Shown here piece by piece: positions 15,409-22,529 of a stretch of 39,488 nucleotides of DNA. The notes under the pieces are model-generated. The model did not search any database and was not told the DNA's origin. It saw only the letters and a program-made list of their open reading frames with translations. This DNA is from Lentisphaerae bacterium RIFOXYA12_64_32 (GTDB lineage: Bacteria > Verrucomicrobiota > Lentisphaeria > Oligosphaerales > YB12-FULL-65-16), in the NCBI GenBank assembly GCA_001803235.1, contig MHBL01000060.1:1-39488 (forward strand). The letters run 5' to 3'. Positions within the stretch are counted from its first letter, which is position 1. Every line of letters begins with the position of its first letter. The position numbers were made by a program, and so were the translations under genes.

Positions 15409-15530
15409 GGCCTTTCCGCTGCATCGCCGGCGGTTGCCGCCGGCGATGCAGCGGAAAGGCCATCGGGATGGGTCTGGGAAGGGCTAATGGCCCTTCCCAG
15501 CAGGGGTGCAGGGGACAGCGTCCCCTGCCT
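15409..15530 (+). repeat. two-hairpin palindromic element, copy B
   Basis: A perfect 25-bp-arm hairpin (15409-15433 and 15437-15461, loop TTG) is followed after 13 bases by a 10-bp hairpin (15475-15484 and 15490-15499). A tail GCAGGGGTGC then leads into hairpin GCAGGGGAC-AGC-GTCCCCTGC (15508-15528). The order hairpin, hairpin, GGGGAC-AGC-GTCCCC tail is the same as in copies A and C. The first half of their tail is missing. It lies between the URO-D-like gene start and the second Gfo/Idh/MocA gene end. Confidence 0.65.
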
Positions 15531-15539
15531 GCCGACGCG

Positions 15540-16532
15540 TCACAGACTCAGTTTTACGCGGCGCCCGGTTTGGGCGGACTTGTAGGCGGCGCAGAGGATC
15601 TTGGTCGCCTTCAGGCCGTCCTCGACCGTGGTGGCCGGCTGGCACTTCTTCTCCGCGCACTCCAGGAAGTGCGCCATCTGCCCGGGAAAGCGCTGCGGCA
15701 GTCCGGAGCAGTCCACCGTCACGCGTTCCTTGGTCCCGGCCAGCTTGTACGACAAGTCGGCGTGTCCTTCGTTCCAGTAACTGATGACCGCCGTGCCCTT
15801 GCTGCAGTACAGCTCGATCCAGTTGCCGCAGACCGGCAGCGACAGGGTTGCGACAATCTCGCCCAGCGCCTTGTCGCCGACCTGCAGGTGCATCAGCCCA
15901 ATATCCTCGACCGGAATGTCCTGCATGATGTTGGCAGTCACAGCCGAGACATGCGTCGGGTCGCCGACCAGGAACCGGAACAGGTCCGAGGAGTGGCTGC
16001 CGTTGTCGACCATGGTGCCGCCGCCCGAGAGCTTCGGGTTGGCGCGGTGGTTCTTGCTGATGTCCACGTAGCCGCCGAAGATGTTGCGCATCAGCAGCGG
16101 CCGGCCCAGCACGTCGGCGGCGAGCAGTTCCTTGAGCTTGATCACCGCCGGGTGGAAGCGGTGGCAGTAGGCGGTCATGAACGGCGTCCCGGTCTTCTTC
16201 ACCGCCGCGGCCAGCTTACGCGCCGATGCGACACTGACTTCGAGCGGTTTCTCGCACAGCACCGGGATCCCGGCCTTGAGGAACGGCAGGCTATTGTCGC
16301 AGTGCACGGCAGGCGGCGTGCAGATGCTTACCGCCTCCAGCCCCGGTGTGGCTGCCGCTTCCTCGACGGAGGCCGCCACTTTGGCGCCGATGTCCTTCGC
16401 CATGGCCTCAGCGGCGGCCGGAACCACGTCGAAAACGACCGCGACCTGCGCGCCAAGTTCCTTGTACGCGCCGAGATGTGCCCGCGCAATCCCGCCACAA
16501 CCCACGATCCCGACCTTCATGCCCTGCTTCAT
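15540..16532 (-). CDS. Gfo/Idh/MocA-family sugar oxidoreductase
   Basis: This 330-residue protein has a standard length for the family. The dinucleotide-binding motif GIVGCGGIARAH lies at the N-terminus and the catalytic-lysine motif CEKPLE near residue 96. Substrate-domain segments such as GGGTMVDNGSHSSDLFRFL carry the conserved histidine. The start at 16532 has GAGG eight bases upstream; a second ATG four codons later is possible. The family oxidises or epimerises sugars and inositols with NAD(P). It is the first structural gene after the LacI-type regulator, about 150 bases downstream of that gene's stop, and is probably under its control. Confidence 0.87.
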   Translation of the reverse strand: MKQGMKVGIVGCGGIARAHLGAYKELGAQVAVVFDVVPAAAEAMAKDIGAKVAASVEEAAATPGLEAVSICTPPAVHCDNSLPFLKAGIPVLCEKPLEVSVASARKLAAAVKKTGTPFMTAYCHRFHPAVIKLKELLAADVLGRPLLMRNIFGGYVDISKNHRANPKLSGGGTMVDNGSHSSDLFRFLVGDPTHVSAVTANIMQDIPVEDIGLMHLQVGDKALGEIVATLSLPVCGNWIELYCSKGTAVISYWNEGHADLSYKLAGTKERVTVDCSGLPQRFPGQMAHFLECAEKKCQPATTVEDGLKATKILCAAYKSAQTGRRVKLSL

Positions 16533-16686
16533 GGTAATGCCTCGCTTGTGTTGAGTGCGGACTCCGCGTCCGCAATGTCTTCCGTCGTGACCCCAGCTCG
16601 AAGCCGGATGTCCGGTTGTCCGGTTCCGGGTTTCAGGTGTGTGTCGGGAGAGGACACGGGGATCGGGCTCTTCGGGTTCTTCGAGA

Positions 16687-17730
16687 TCATCGAGACGTTC
16701 GTGTGTCCTGACACCTGACACCTCGCAGTCTGCCGCTCTTCCTATCCTCTTTCCTCCTGCTGCCCGCGGGAGCGGCGGTGCTGCCGCGCACCACCAGCGA
16801 CGGCGCCAGCAACCGGGACTCCGCGGCCTGACCGCGGAGGCGCGCCAGCAGCATGTCCATGGCCACGCGACCGATGTCGCGCTGCGGCTGCGCCACGGTC
16901 GTGAGGTCAAACTCCGGTAACGACGTGAACCACATGTTGTCAAAGCCGACCACGGACAGGTCCTGCGGAATGCGCAATCCCGCCTGTTCGGCAACATGCT
17001 TGGCCTTGGCCGCGAAGGTGTCGGCGTAGGTGACCAGCCCGGTGGGGCGGGACCGACTCGCCAGAAGTCGCGCCAAGTCCTCTTCCGAAGCCACGCGCGG
17101 CACCGGGGCCAACCCGTGCGCCAGTGCAGCCACGGCGCACCCATCGTAGCGCCGGCACGGAGCGAGGCTCGGACCAAAGTACGCCAGACGCCGATGGCCC
17201 AGCCCGATCAGGTGCTCGGCAGCCAAACGCCCGCCCGCTTCGTTGTCGGTGAGCACGTGCGGAATCCGCGCATCGAACGTCTCGCTCGAACACACGATGA
17301 CCGGCACCCCGCGCTCTTCGTACCGCAGAAGCTGATCGCGCGTCGCAGACTGGCCCCCGGACGACACCACGATGCCGTCAACACGCTTCTCCCGGAACAG
17401 ACGCAACTGGGTCTCCTCGCTCGCCGCACACCCCCGCGTGACGCCCACCATCAGCCCGTAGCCGTGCTCCGTGGCGACCTCGCCAATGCCTTGGAGAATC
17501 TCGTTGAAGAACGAGCCCGCAATGTCCGCCAGCATGTACGCCACCAGGCCGCTGCGGCGCGATTGCAGGGCGCGGCCAAGGTTGTTGGGCACATAGCCGA
17601 GTTCGCGGGCCAGCGTCCGGACGCGCTCGCCGGTCCGCGCCGCCACGCGCGGGTCCTGCTTCAGCGCCAGGCTCACCGTCGCCGGCGAGACGTCCAACAT
17701 GGCCGCGATCTTCTTGAGGGTCAGTTCCAT
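16687..17730 (-). CDS. LacI-family transcriptional repressor
   Basis: This 347-residue protein has a LacI-type helix-turn-helix (about 3-25, LKKIAAMLDVSPATVSLALK), a hinge helix region near residues 46-56, and a periplasmic-binding-protein-like effector domain (about 60-325). The last ~20 residues are Arg-rich and translate repeat-like intergenic DNA, so they may be dispensable. The ribosome-binding site is weak. The regulator is probably self-controlled: two near-palindromic operators with a central CG flank its promoter. The likely effector is a sugar related to the downstream oxidoreductases; its identity is unknown. Confidence 0.9.
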   Translation of the reverse strand: MELTLKKIAAMLDVSPATVSLALKQDPRVAARTGERVRTLARELGYVPNNLGRALQSRRSGLVAYMLADIAGSFFNEILQGIGEVATEHGYGLMVGVTRGCAASEETQLRLFREKRVDGIVVSSGGQSATRDQLLRYEERGVPVIVCSSETFDARIPHVLTDNEAGGRLAAEHLIGLGHRRLAYFGPSLAPCRRYDGCAVAALAHGLAPVPRVASEEDLARLLASRSRPTGLVTYADTFAAKAKHVAEQAGLRIPQDLSVVGFDNMWFTSLPEFDLTTVAQPQRDIGRVAMDMLLARLRGQAAESRLLAPSLVVRGSTAAPAGSRRKEDRKSGRLRGVRCQDTRTSR

Positions 17731-17746
17731 CGGTCCGATGGTCCGG

Positions 17747-17764
17747 TATTCAAACGTTTTAATA
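17747..17764. promoter_or_regulatory. LacI-type operator O1
   Basis: TATTCAAACGTTTTAATA is a palindrome around a central CG with a single mismatched pair. It lies at the expected transcription start of the LacI-type gene, just downstream of its -10 hexamer, a classical repressing position. Confidence 0.6.
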
Positions 17765-17769
17765 CTCAG

Positions 17770-17797
17770 AACATACGACCGTACACGGAAAAATCAA
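17770..17797 (-). promoter_or_regulatory. promoter of the LacI-type gene
   Basis: On the minus strand TTGATT (17797-17792) and TATGTT (17775-17770) are separated by 16 bases. The start point would fall near 17763, inside operator O1, about 33 bases before the start codon. Confidence 0.5.
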
Positions 17798-17808
17798 GTG
17801 ACATGGAT

Positions 17809-17821
17809 TTGAACGTTCTAA
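17809..17821. promoter_or_regulatory. LacI-type operator O2
   Basis: TTGAACGTTCTAA contains the perfect core GAACGTTC with a central CG and partly matching flanks. It is centred 59 bases from O1 and lies just upstream of the -35 hexamer, so the two sites bracket the promoter and could support looping by a tetramer or cooperative binding. Confidence 0.45.
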
Positions 17822-17937
17822 AGCGAGGCAGGCCGAAAACGAGGCGTAGGGGTATCCCCTTGACTTGACTCCAGTAGCCACAACCTGTAGTAGATGGACT
17901 CCTGCCGCCTCGCGCGGCAGGTGAACAGGTTCAGCAG

Positions 17938-18141
17938 CTAACCACGCCGCAGGCCATAGTTGTCGCCTCCCATCAGCTCAAGAGGGGCACAGATCTCGGG
18001 GCATCTGTAGCCGCAATTCGCGCAGACGCTCCGAATGAGCGGCCAGATGGCAAGGCCAGGGACAGCCTTGCGCAGAGCCCACAAACAAGATAGCAGTAGG
18101 AGTGATACTGCTGTCACAAAGCCACATAAACCTCTTGACAT
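17938..18141 (-). CDS. hypothetical small membrane protein (weak)
   Basis: This 67-residue open frame has one hydrophobic segment (about 8-32) and a Cys-rich stretch CANCGYRCPEIC near residues 40-51, which could bind a metal. I recognise no family. There is no clear ribosome-binding site. The local DNA is more AT-rich than the neighbouring genes and marks the border of the defence island. It may be a genuine small gene or chance. The remainder of 17731-18219 holds only the regulatory sites listed. Confidence 0.25.
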   Translation of the reverse strand: MSRGLCGFVTAVSLLLLSCLWALRKAVPGLAIWPLIRSVCANCGYRCPEICAPLELMGGDNYGLRRG

Positions 18142-18163
18142 CAGCCAAAAGACGCAGTATTTA
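18135..18163 (+). promoter_or_regulatory. promoter of the defence-island operon
   Basis: A consensus -35 TTGACA (18135-18140) is followed after 17 bases by TATTTA (18158-18163). The start point would be about 50 bases before the first gene at 18220. The surrounding AT-rich sequence supports a promoter. A second TATAAG lies slightly downstream. Confidence 0.45.
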
Positions 18164-18219
18164 TAAGTGTGTAGCTAGTCTACTGTGCGAAAAAGTGTGA
18201 TGGAGAACAAAACCGATCC

Positions 18220-18795
18220 ATGCGACGCTTGCTTAAGGACATTGCCGAGATCCAACTGGGTTACCAGGCCCGAACGTCGTTGCGGCCGCAGCCGAACGGG
18301 TCGCACGTGATCGTCCAGATCCGCGACATAGGCATCGACGGCGTGCTGCGTTTCGATGATGCAGTCCGAGTCGTGCCGGAGCGTGATCCCGGGCGGTACG
18401 AACTGCGGGGCGACGACGTTCTGTTCATCGCCCGCGGGAGCCGGCTGGGGGCGGCCCTCGTGCCCGAGCCGCCGGAGCCAACCCTCGCGTGTTCTTTATT
18501 GTATATAGTGAGGCCGGACCCGGCGGTCGTTCTGCCGGCGTTCCTGTGCTGGGCGCTCAACCAGCCGCCGGTGCAGGCGCAGGTCCGGCGACAGGCCGGC
18601 GGGACGGGGATCCTGCAGATCCACCGCCGGGCGGTCGAGACGCTGGAGGTCGACGTGCCGAGCACGGAAGTGCAGCACCGGATCTGCGCCCTGGTCGCGC
18701 TCCAGCAACGGGAACGGCAGCTCTGCGAGGCGATCCGCGCCCGACGTGCTATGCTTGTGGAAGCCGTCTGCGCGCGGGCTGCGAGGGGCGAGTAG
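18220..18795 (+). CDS. half-size type I restriction specificity subunit (single TRD)
   Basis: This 191-residue protein looks like one half of an HsdS. A single target-recognition domain (about 1-150, with VQIRDIGIDG, GDDVLFIARGS and the conserved GTGILQIHRRAVETLEVDVPS segment) is followed by one short helix (about 152-187) corresponding to a conserved spacer. Known half-size HsdS proteins can pair with themselves and give a palindromic target. It sits upstream of hsdM with about 34 bases between, while a full two-TRD HsdS is encoded at 23529. It may give an alternative specificity or be a truncated relic. The intact frame and conserved motifs favour function. Confidence 0.75.
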   Translation: MRRLLKDIAEIQLGYQARTSLRPQPNGSHVIVQIRDIGIDGVLRFDDAVRVVPERDPGRYELRGDDVLFIARGSRLGAALVPEPPEPTLACSLLYIVRPDPAVVLPAFLCWALNQPPVQAQVRRQAGGTGILQIHRRAVETLEVDVPSTEVQHRICALVALQQRERQLCEAIRARRAMLVEAVCARAARGE

Positions 18796-18829
18796 GACGG
18801 GCACGAGGAAAGAGGAGATCTGCGGGCAT

Positions 18830-20329
18830 ATGACCGAACCCATCACCCAGTCCGAGATCAACGACATCCTGTGGAAGGCCTGCGACACGTTCCGCGGCGC
18901 CGTCGACCCGTCGGAGTACAAGAACTACATCCTCGTGATGCTGTTCATCAAGTACATGTCCGACCTCTGGAAGGACAAGCGCGAGCAGTACGCCGCGCGG
19001 TACGGCGGCGACCACGCGCGCGTCGACCGCGCCCTCAGCCGCGAGCGGTTCCGCGTGCCCGCCGAGTGCGACTTCGAGACGCTCCTGGGGCAGCGCAACG
19101 AGCCGAACATCGGCGAGCTGATCAACGTCGCCCTGGAGCGCATCGAGGACGAGAACAAGGAGAAGCTGGAGGGCGTGTTCCGCAACATCGACTTCAACTC
19201 GGAGGCGAACCTCGGCCAGACCCGGGAGCGCAACCGCCGCCTGAAGTCGCTGCTGGAGGACTTCGCCAACCCCAAGCTCGACCTGCGGCCGTCCCACCTG
19301 GCGAGCAACGACGTGATCGGCGACGCCTACGAGTACCTGATCGCGAGGTTCGCATCGGGCGCCGGCAAGAAGGCGGGCGAGTTCTACACGCCCGCCGAGG
19401 TCTCCGCGCTCCTGGCCAGGCTGGTCCGGCCCAAGCCCGGCGACCGCATCTGCGACCCCGCCTGCGGGTCCGGCTCGCTGCTCATCAAGGTCGCCCGCGA
19501 GATCAGGTCGCCGAACTTCTCCCTGTTCGGCCAGGAGTCCAACGGCTCGACCTGGTCGCTCTGCCGCATGAACATGTTCCTGCACGAGATGGACAGCGCC
19601 CGCATCGAGTGGTGCGACACCATCACCAACCCGAAGCTCATCGAGGGCGACTCCCTCATGCGCTTCAACTGCGTCGTCGCCAATCCCCCCTTCTCCCTCG
19701 ACAAGTGGGGCGCGGACTACGCGCCGACCGACCGGTTCAACCGCTTCCACCGCGGCATCCCGCCGACCAGCAAGGGCGACTACGCCTTCATCAGCCACAT
19801 GGTCGAGATCGCCCTGCCCGGTGAGGGCCGGGTGGCGGTCATCGTCCCCCACGGCGTGCTGTTCCGCGGCGGCGCCGAGGGCCGCATCCGCGAGAAGCTC
19901 ATCCAGGAGAACCTGCTGGAGGCGGTCATCGGACTCCCCGCGACCCTGTTCTACGGCACCGGCATCCCCGCAGCCATCCTCGTGTTCAACAAGGGCAAGA
20001 CCACGACCGACATCCTCTTCATCGACGCCAGCCGCGACTACGCCGACAGCAAGAACCAGAACCGGCTCCGCCCCGAAGACCTCGACCGCATCTTCGCCGC
20101 GTTCACCGCCTTCAAGTCCGTGCCCAAGTACGCGCACCGCGCGACCGCCGCCGAGGTCAAGGAGAACGAGTACAACCTGAACATCCCGCGCTACGTCGAC
20201 ACGTTCGAGCCCGAGCCGGAGGTCGACATCCCCGCCGTGCAGAAAGAGATCGAGGACCTTGAGCGCCAACTGGTCGAGACGCGGAGGGAGATGGCCGGAT
20301 ACCTGAAGGAGCTGGGGCTGGCACGATGA
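18830..20329 (+). CDS. hsdM: type I restriction-modification system methyltransferase subunit HsdM
   Basis: This 499-residue protein starts at 18830 (MTEPITQSEI) with GAGGAGA upstream. It has the HsdM N-terminal helical domain (about 7-150), the AdoMet-binding motif DPACGSGSLL (209-218) and the catalytic N6-adenine motif NPPFS (285-289). A C-terminal helix (about 465-499) should contact HsdS. Together with HsdS it methylates the host recognition site; with HsdR it allows cleavage of unmodified DNA. Its stop overlaps the ATG of the next gene (ATGA), so translation is probably coupled. Third codon positions are almost all G or C. Confidence 0.95.
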   Translation: MTEPITQSEINDILWKACDTFRGAVDPSEYKNYILVMLFIKYMSDLWKDKREQYAARYGGDHARVDRALSRERFRVPAECDFETLLGQRNEPNIGELINVALERIEDENKEKLEGVFRNIDFNSEANLGQTRERNRRLKSLLEDFANPKLDLRPSHLASNDVIGDAYEYLIARFASGAGKKAGEFYTPAEVSALLARLVRPKPGDRICDPACGSGSLLIKVAREIRSPNFSLFGQESNGSTWSLCRMNMFLHEMDSARIEWCDTITNPKLIEGDSLMRFNCVVANPPFSLDKWGADYAPTDRFNRFHRGIPPTSKGDYAFISHMVEIALPGEGRVAVIVPHGVLFRGGAEGRIREKLIQENLLEAVIGLPATLFYGTGIPAAILVFNKGKTTTDILFIDASRDYADSKNQNRLRPEDLDRIFAAFTAFKSVPKYAHRATAAEVKENEYNLNIPRYVDTFEPEPEVDIPAVQKEIEDLERQLVETRREMAGYLKELGLAR

Positions 20330-20628
20330 CCGTCAGGACCCAACGCGCCGGCGTGACGCCGGGCAAAACGCCGGGGGACACGCCGGGCAAAACGCCGGGG
20401 AAGACTACCCAAGAAACTACCCGGAAAATTACCCAGAAAACGGAGGACAGGATTCTGGCATTGCTCCGCGCACAGCCGGACCTGGGTAGACGGCAGATCA
20501 GCGAAGCACTGGGTGACATTACGGAAGACGGCGTGAAGTACCAGCTCGCCCAGATTAAGAAACGCGGAGAACTCCGCCGCATCGGTCCGGCCAAGGGCGG
20601 ACACTGGGAGGTCGTCAAGCGTGAGTAA
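20326..20628 (+). CDS. stand-alone winged-helix protein with a 4-residue repeat N-terminus
   Basis: This 100-residue protein overlaps hsdM by four bases. Residues about 11-38 are seven four-residue units (TPGK, TPGD, TPGK, TPGK, TTQE, TTRK, ITQK), encoded by a 12-bp tandem repeat at 20356-20439. Residues about 40-98 form a winged helix (ILALLRAQPDLGRRQISEALG, then ITEDGVKYQLAQIKKRGELRRIGPAKGGHWEV). The same domain with a TTQK-type linker is usually found at the C-terminus of larger AlbA_2 or Fic-type proteins. Here it stands alone, so it may be a detached DNA-binding domain that regulates the operon or the restriction enzyme. Function is not established. Confidence 0.7.
   Translation: MTVRTQRAGVTPGKTPGDTPGKTPGKTTQETTRKITQKTEDRILALLRAQPDLGRRQISEALGDITEDGVKYQLAQIKKRGELRRIGPAKGGHWEVVKRE
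20356..20439 (+). repeat. 12-bp coding tandem repeat, seven units
   Basis: Units such as ACGCCGGGCAAA and ACTACCCAAGAA follow each other without gaps. Each encodes four residues with a leading Thr/Ile. The first four units are nearly identical and the last three have diverged. The repeat lies inside the winged-helix gene, and gain or loss of units would keep the frame. Confidence 0.8.
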
Positions 20629-21412
20629 GGGCCTGCGAATCCTCTGCCTGGCCGACCTGCACCGGCTCGAGTCCGACCGCGCCGCCGTGGCGGAACAGGA
20701 CCGCTGGCTCGCGGGGCTTCTCGCCGCGACGGCGCCGGACGCGGTCCTCATCGCCGGCGACGTGTTCGACGAGCAGTCCGAGGCCCACCCCTACCGCGAA
20801 CTGGCACGGGTGTTCAGCCCCGTCCCGGTCGTTGCCGTACTCGGGAACCACGAGTTCATCGGCCGCACCGTCGAGCAGGTCCTGAACCGCTACCGGCTCC
20901 TCTACGACCCGGCGACGTGGAACGTGCACTACCTCGACATCATCGGGAGCCACCGGATCGGGGATGTCCAGTTCTTCGGCAACGTCCTGTGGTACGACGG
21001 CAGCCTCGCCACCGTGCCCGGACAGGATCTGCTCGACTTCGCGGGCCACACCTGGCGCGACGGCGAAATCCGCGAGTTCGACCCTGTCCGGGAATGCCAG
21101 CGCTGCGCCCAGACCATCACCGACTGCGCCGCCGAACCTGACACGGTCCGTGTCCTGTGCACGCACTGCGTCCCGCACCCCGCCCTGAACGCACACATGT
21201 CGAAACCGTCGAGCCCGTACAATGCCTTCAGCGGCGTGACCTGGCTGCTGGACCGGGTCAAGCCCGACTACGCCGTCTGCGGCCACACGCACCGCCCGGT
21301 CCACGACGTACAGATCAACGGCGTCCGGTGCTGGAATGTGGGCAGCGACTACACGCCCCCGTTCCGGCACGTGGTCCTGACTCTCGACGGGCAGGGAGGC
21401 TCGGCGCCATGA
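20621..21412 (+). CDS. calcineurin-like metallophosphoesterase
   Basis: This 263-residue protein begins with GTG at 20621, inside the end of the winged-helix gene (8-base overlap). The metal-binding motifs are all present: DLH (12-14), GDVFD (Asp47), GNHE (Asn76, His77), THCVPH and the C-terminal GHTH. The fold covers nucleases and phosphatases. It is shorter than SbcD/Mre11 nucleases and lacks their capping domain. Tight coupling to hsdM and to the HigA-like gene suggests a role in the same defence module, perhaps as a nuclease or nucleotide phosphatase; this is inference. Its stop overlaps the next ATG (ATGA). Confidence 0.82.
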   Translation: MSKGLRILCLADLHRLESDRAAVAEQDRWLAGLLAATAPDAVLIAGDVFDEQSEAHPYRELARVFSPVPVVAVLGNHEFIGRTVEQVLNRYRLLYDPATWNVHYLDIIGSHRIGDVQFFGNVLWYDGSLATVPGQDLLDFAGHTWRDGEIREFDPVRECQRCAQTITDCAAEPDTVRVLCTHCVPHPALNAHMSKPSSPYNAFSGVTWLLDRVKPDYAVCGHTHRPVHDVQINGVRCWNVGSDYTPPFRHVVLTLDGQGGSAP

Positions 21413-21801
21413 CGCACTACACACCATTCGTCCTGCTCGGCCCAGGCGACAGCATCGCCGAGGAGCTACAGTTCTACGGTTGGAACCGCCGGACGCTCGC
21501 GGCGGAACTGGGCCTGAGTTACGGGGAAGCCGTCCATCTCCTGCACAATCGACTCCCCGTGACCCGCGCCCTGGCCACACGCCTCGGCAACGCGTTTGGC
21601 CAGTCGCCCAAGTTCTGGCTGAACCTGGACGCGCAATACCGCGCGCGGCTGGCGACGCGGAGCACCGCGGAAGAAGGTACGAACAAGCAGCCCCAGGCCC
21701 AACGGGCCGGCCTCACCGTAGCCCAGGGCAAGCGCAGCGCCGCCCTGGGAAACGGAAACACAGGCCCCATCCGGCCTGAAGGGCCGGTTCACCGAATATG
21801 A
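21409..21801 (+). CDS. HigA-like XRE-family antitoxin/regulator with REP-derived tail
   Basis: The ATG at 21409 overlaps the metallophosphoesterase stop. Residues about 10-85 form an XRE-type helix-turn-helix in the HigA arrangement (GDSIAEELQFYGWNRRTLAAELG, then FGQSPKFWLNLDAQYR). No HigB toxin lies next to it. It may act as the cognate repressor or antitoxin of this operon. From about residue 95 the protein is encoded by a REP repeat (21693-21751) and following palindromic sequence, giving a ~36-residue tail (QAQRAGLTVAQGKRSAALG and onward) that is unrelated to the family. The ancestral stop was probably lost when the repeat inserted. Length is 130 residues, against about 95-110 for relatives. 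Confidence 0.78.
   Translation: MTHYTPFVLLGPGDSIAEELQFYGWNRRTLAAELGLSYGEAVHLLHNRLPVTRALATRLGNAFGQSPKFWLNLDAQYRARLATRSTAEEGTNKQPQAQRAGLTVAQGKRSAALGNGNTGPIRPEGPVHRI
21693..21751 (+). repeat. REP repeat, copy 1
   Basis: This 59-nt segment is the same as 28474-28532. It contains stem CCCAGGGC/GCCCTGGG and stem GGCCC/GGGCC. It lies in frame within the 3' part of the HigA-like gene. Another hairpin (CCGGCC/GGCCGG) follows at about 21772, so it may be part of a compound REP structure. Confidence 0.85.
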
Positions 21802-21868
21802 TCACACACGGCCATGAGCGACGAAGAAAAGCCCACCACCACAAAGTAACAAACATAATGCTTTGTAG

Positions 21869-21897
21869 TTGATATGCTGGTTATGCCGTACTATTAT
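21869..21897 (+). promoter_or_regulatory. sigma70-type promoter of the nucleotidyltransferase operon
   Basis: TTGATA (21869-21874) and TATTAT (21892-21897) are separated by 17 bases in a locally AT-rich gap. The expected start point is about 20 bases before the ATG at 21924, giving a short leader or nearly leaderless transcript. No strong ribosome-binding site is seen. Confidence 0.6.
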
Positions 21898-21923
21898 AAC
21901 GGGACAACTATCGCACCACTAAA

Positions 21924-22529
21924 ATGGACAGGCTAGACGACAAACAGCTTCATGAGGCATTCGCGCTGCTCGCGGCACGCCTGGAACTCGACGGGTCCAC
22001 GCCGCTTGCACTTGTCGTATGCGGCGGGGCGGCACTCATTGCGCAACGGCTTGTGTCCCGACCCACGACCAAGGACGTAGACGTCGTGGCGTTGGCAGAC
22101 GAGAATGGGGCATTGCTGGATCCTGAGCCGCTTCCCGCTGCGCTCGTAGCCGCCGCCGAACAGACACGTCTTGACCTGGGTCTGCCCGTGAAGTGGCTCA
22201 ACAACGGGCCGAGTCGTGGGGACGGTGGGATCTACCGTGCCGGCCTGCCCGAGGGCCTCATGGAGAGAGCAGAGAAGCGGGTCTACGGGAACCGACTCAC
22301 GGTGTATTTCATCGGACGCCTGGACCAGATCCACTTCAAACTCCCGGCCGCCGCCGATCAAGGGGGCGGGCGGCATCTTGACGACCTGCTTGCTCTCGAT
22401 CCGACCGCGGAGGAATTGGAGAGGGCTGCACGTTGGGCACGCACCTACGACCCGTCCGAAGGTTTTGCCTGGCTCCTCCGCGAACTGTTGAGGAAGATAG
22501 GACATGGCACAGTCGCTGACAGAATTTAG
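21924..22529 (+). CDS. DUF6036/AbiEii-like nucleotidyltransferase
   Basis: This 201-residue protein has the minimal nucleotidyltransferase signature: Gly34-Gly35 (CGGAALIAQRL) followed by Asp51 and Asp53 (TTKDVDVV). It matches the DUF6036 type, which is related to AbiEii/MenT-like toxins and other nucleotide- or tRNA-modifying enzymes. The C-terminal half (LDQIHFKLPAAADQGGGRHLDDLLAL) is helical and typical of this group. The gene has its own promoter and overlaps the next gene by 26 bases, so the two form a pair. By analogy with AbiE the enzyme could be the toxic partner, but its activity is not shown by sequence alone. Confidence 0.75.
   Translation: MDRLDDKQLHEAFALLAARLELDGSTPLALVVCGGAALIAQRLVSRPTTKDVDVVALADENGALLDPEPLPAALVAAAEQTRLDLGLPVKWLNNGPSRGDGGIYRAGLPEGLMERAEKRVYGNRLTVYFIGRLDQIHFKLPAAADQGGGRHLDDLLALDPTAEELERAARWARTYDPSEGFAWLLRELLRKIGHGTVADRI

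Noticed and set aside
18749..20269. Long open frame antisense to hsdM (about 500 codons)
   Set aside because: It mirrors the hsdM coding frame, is compositionally biased and has no ribosome-binding site or known motif.
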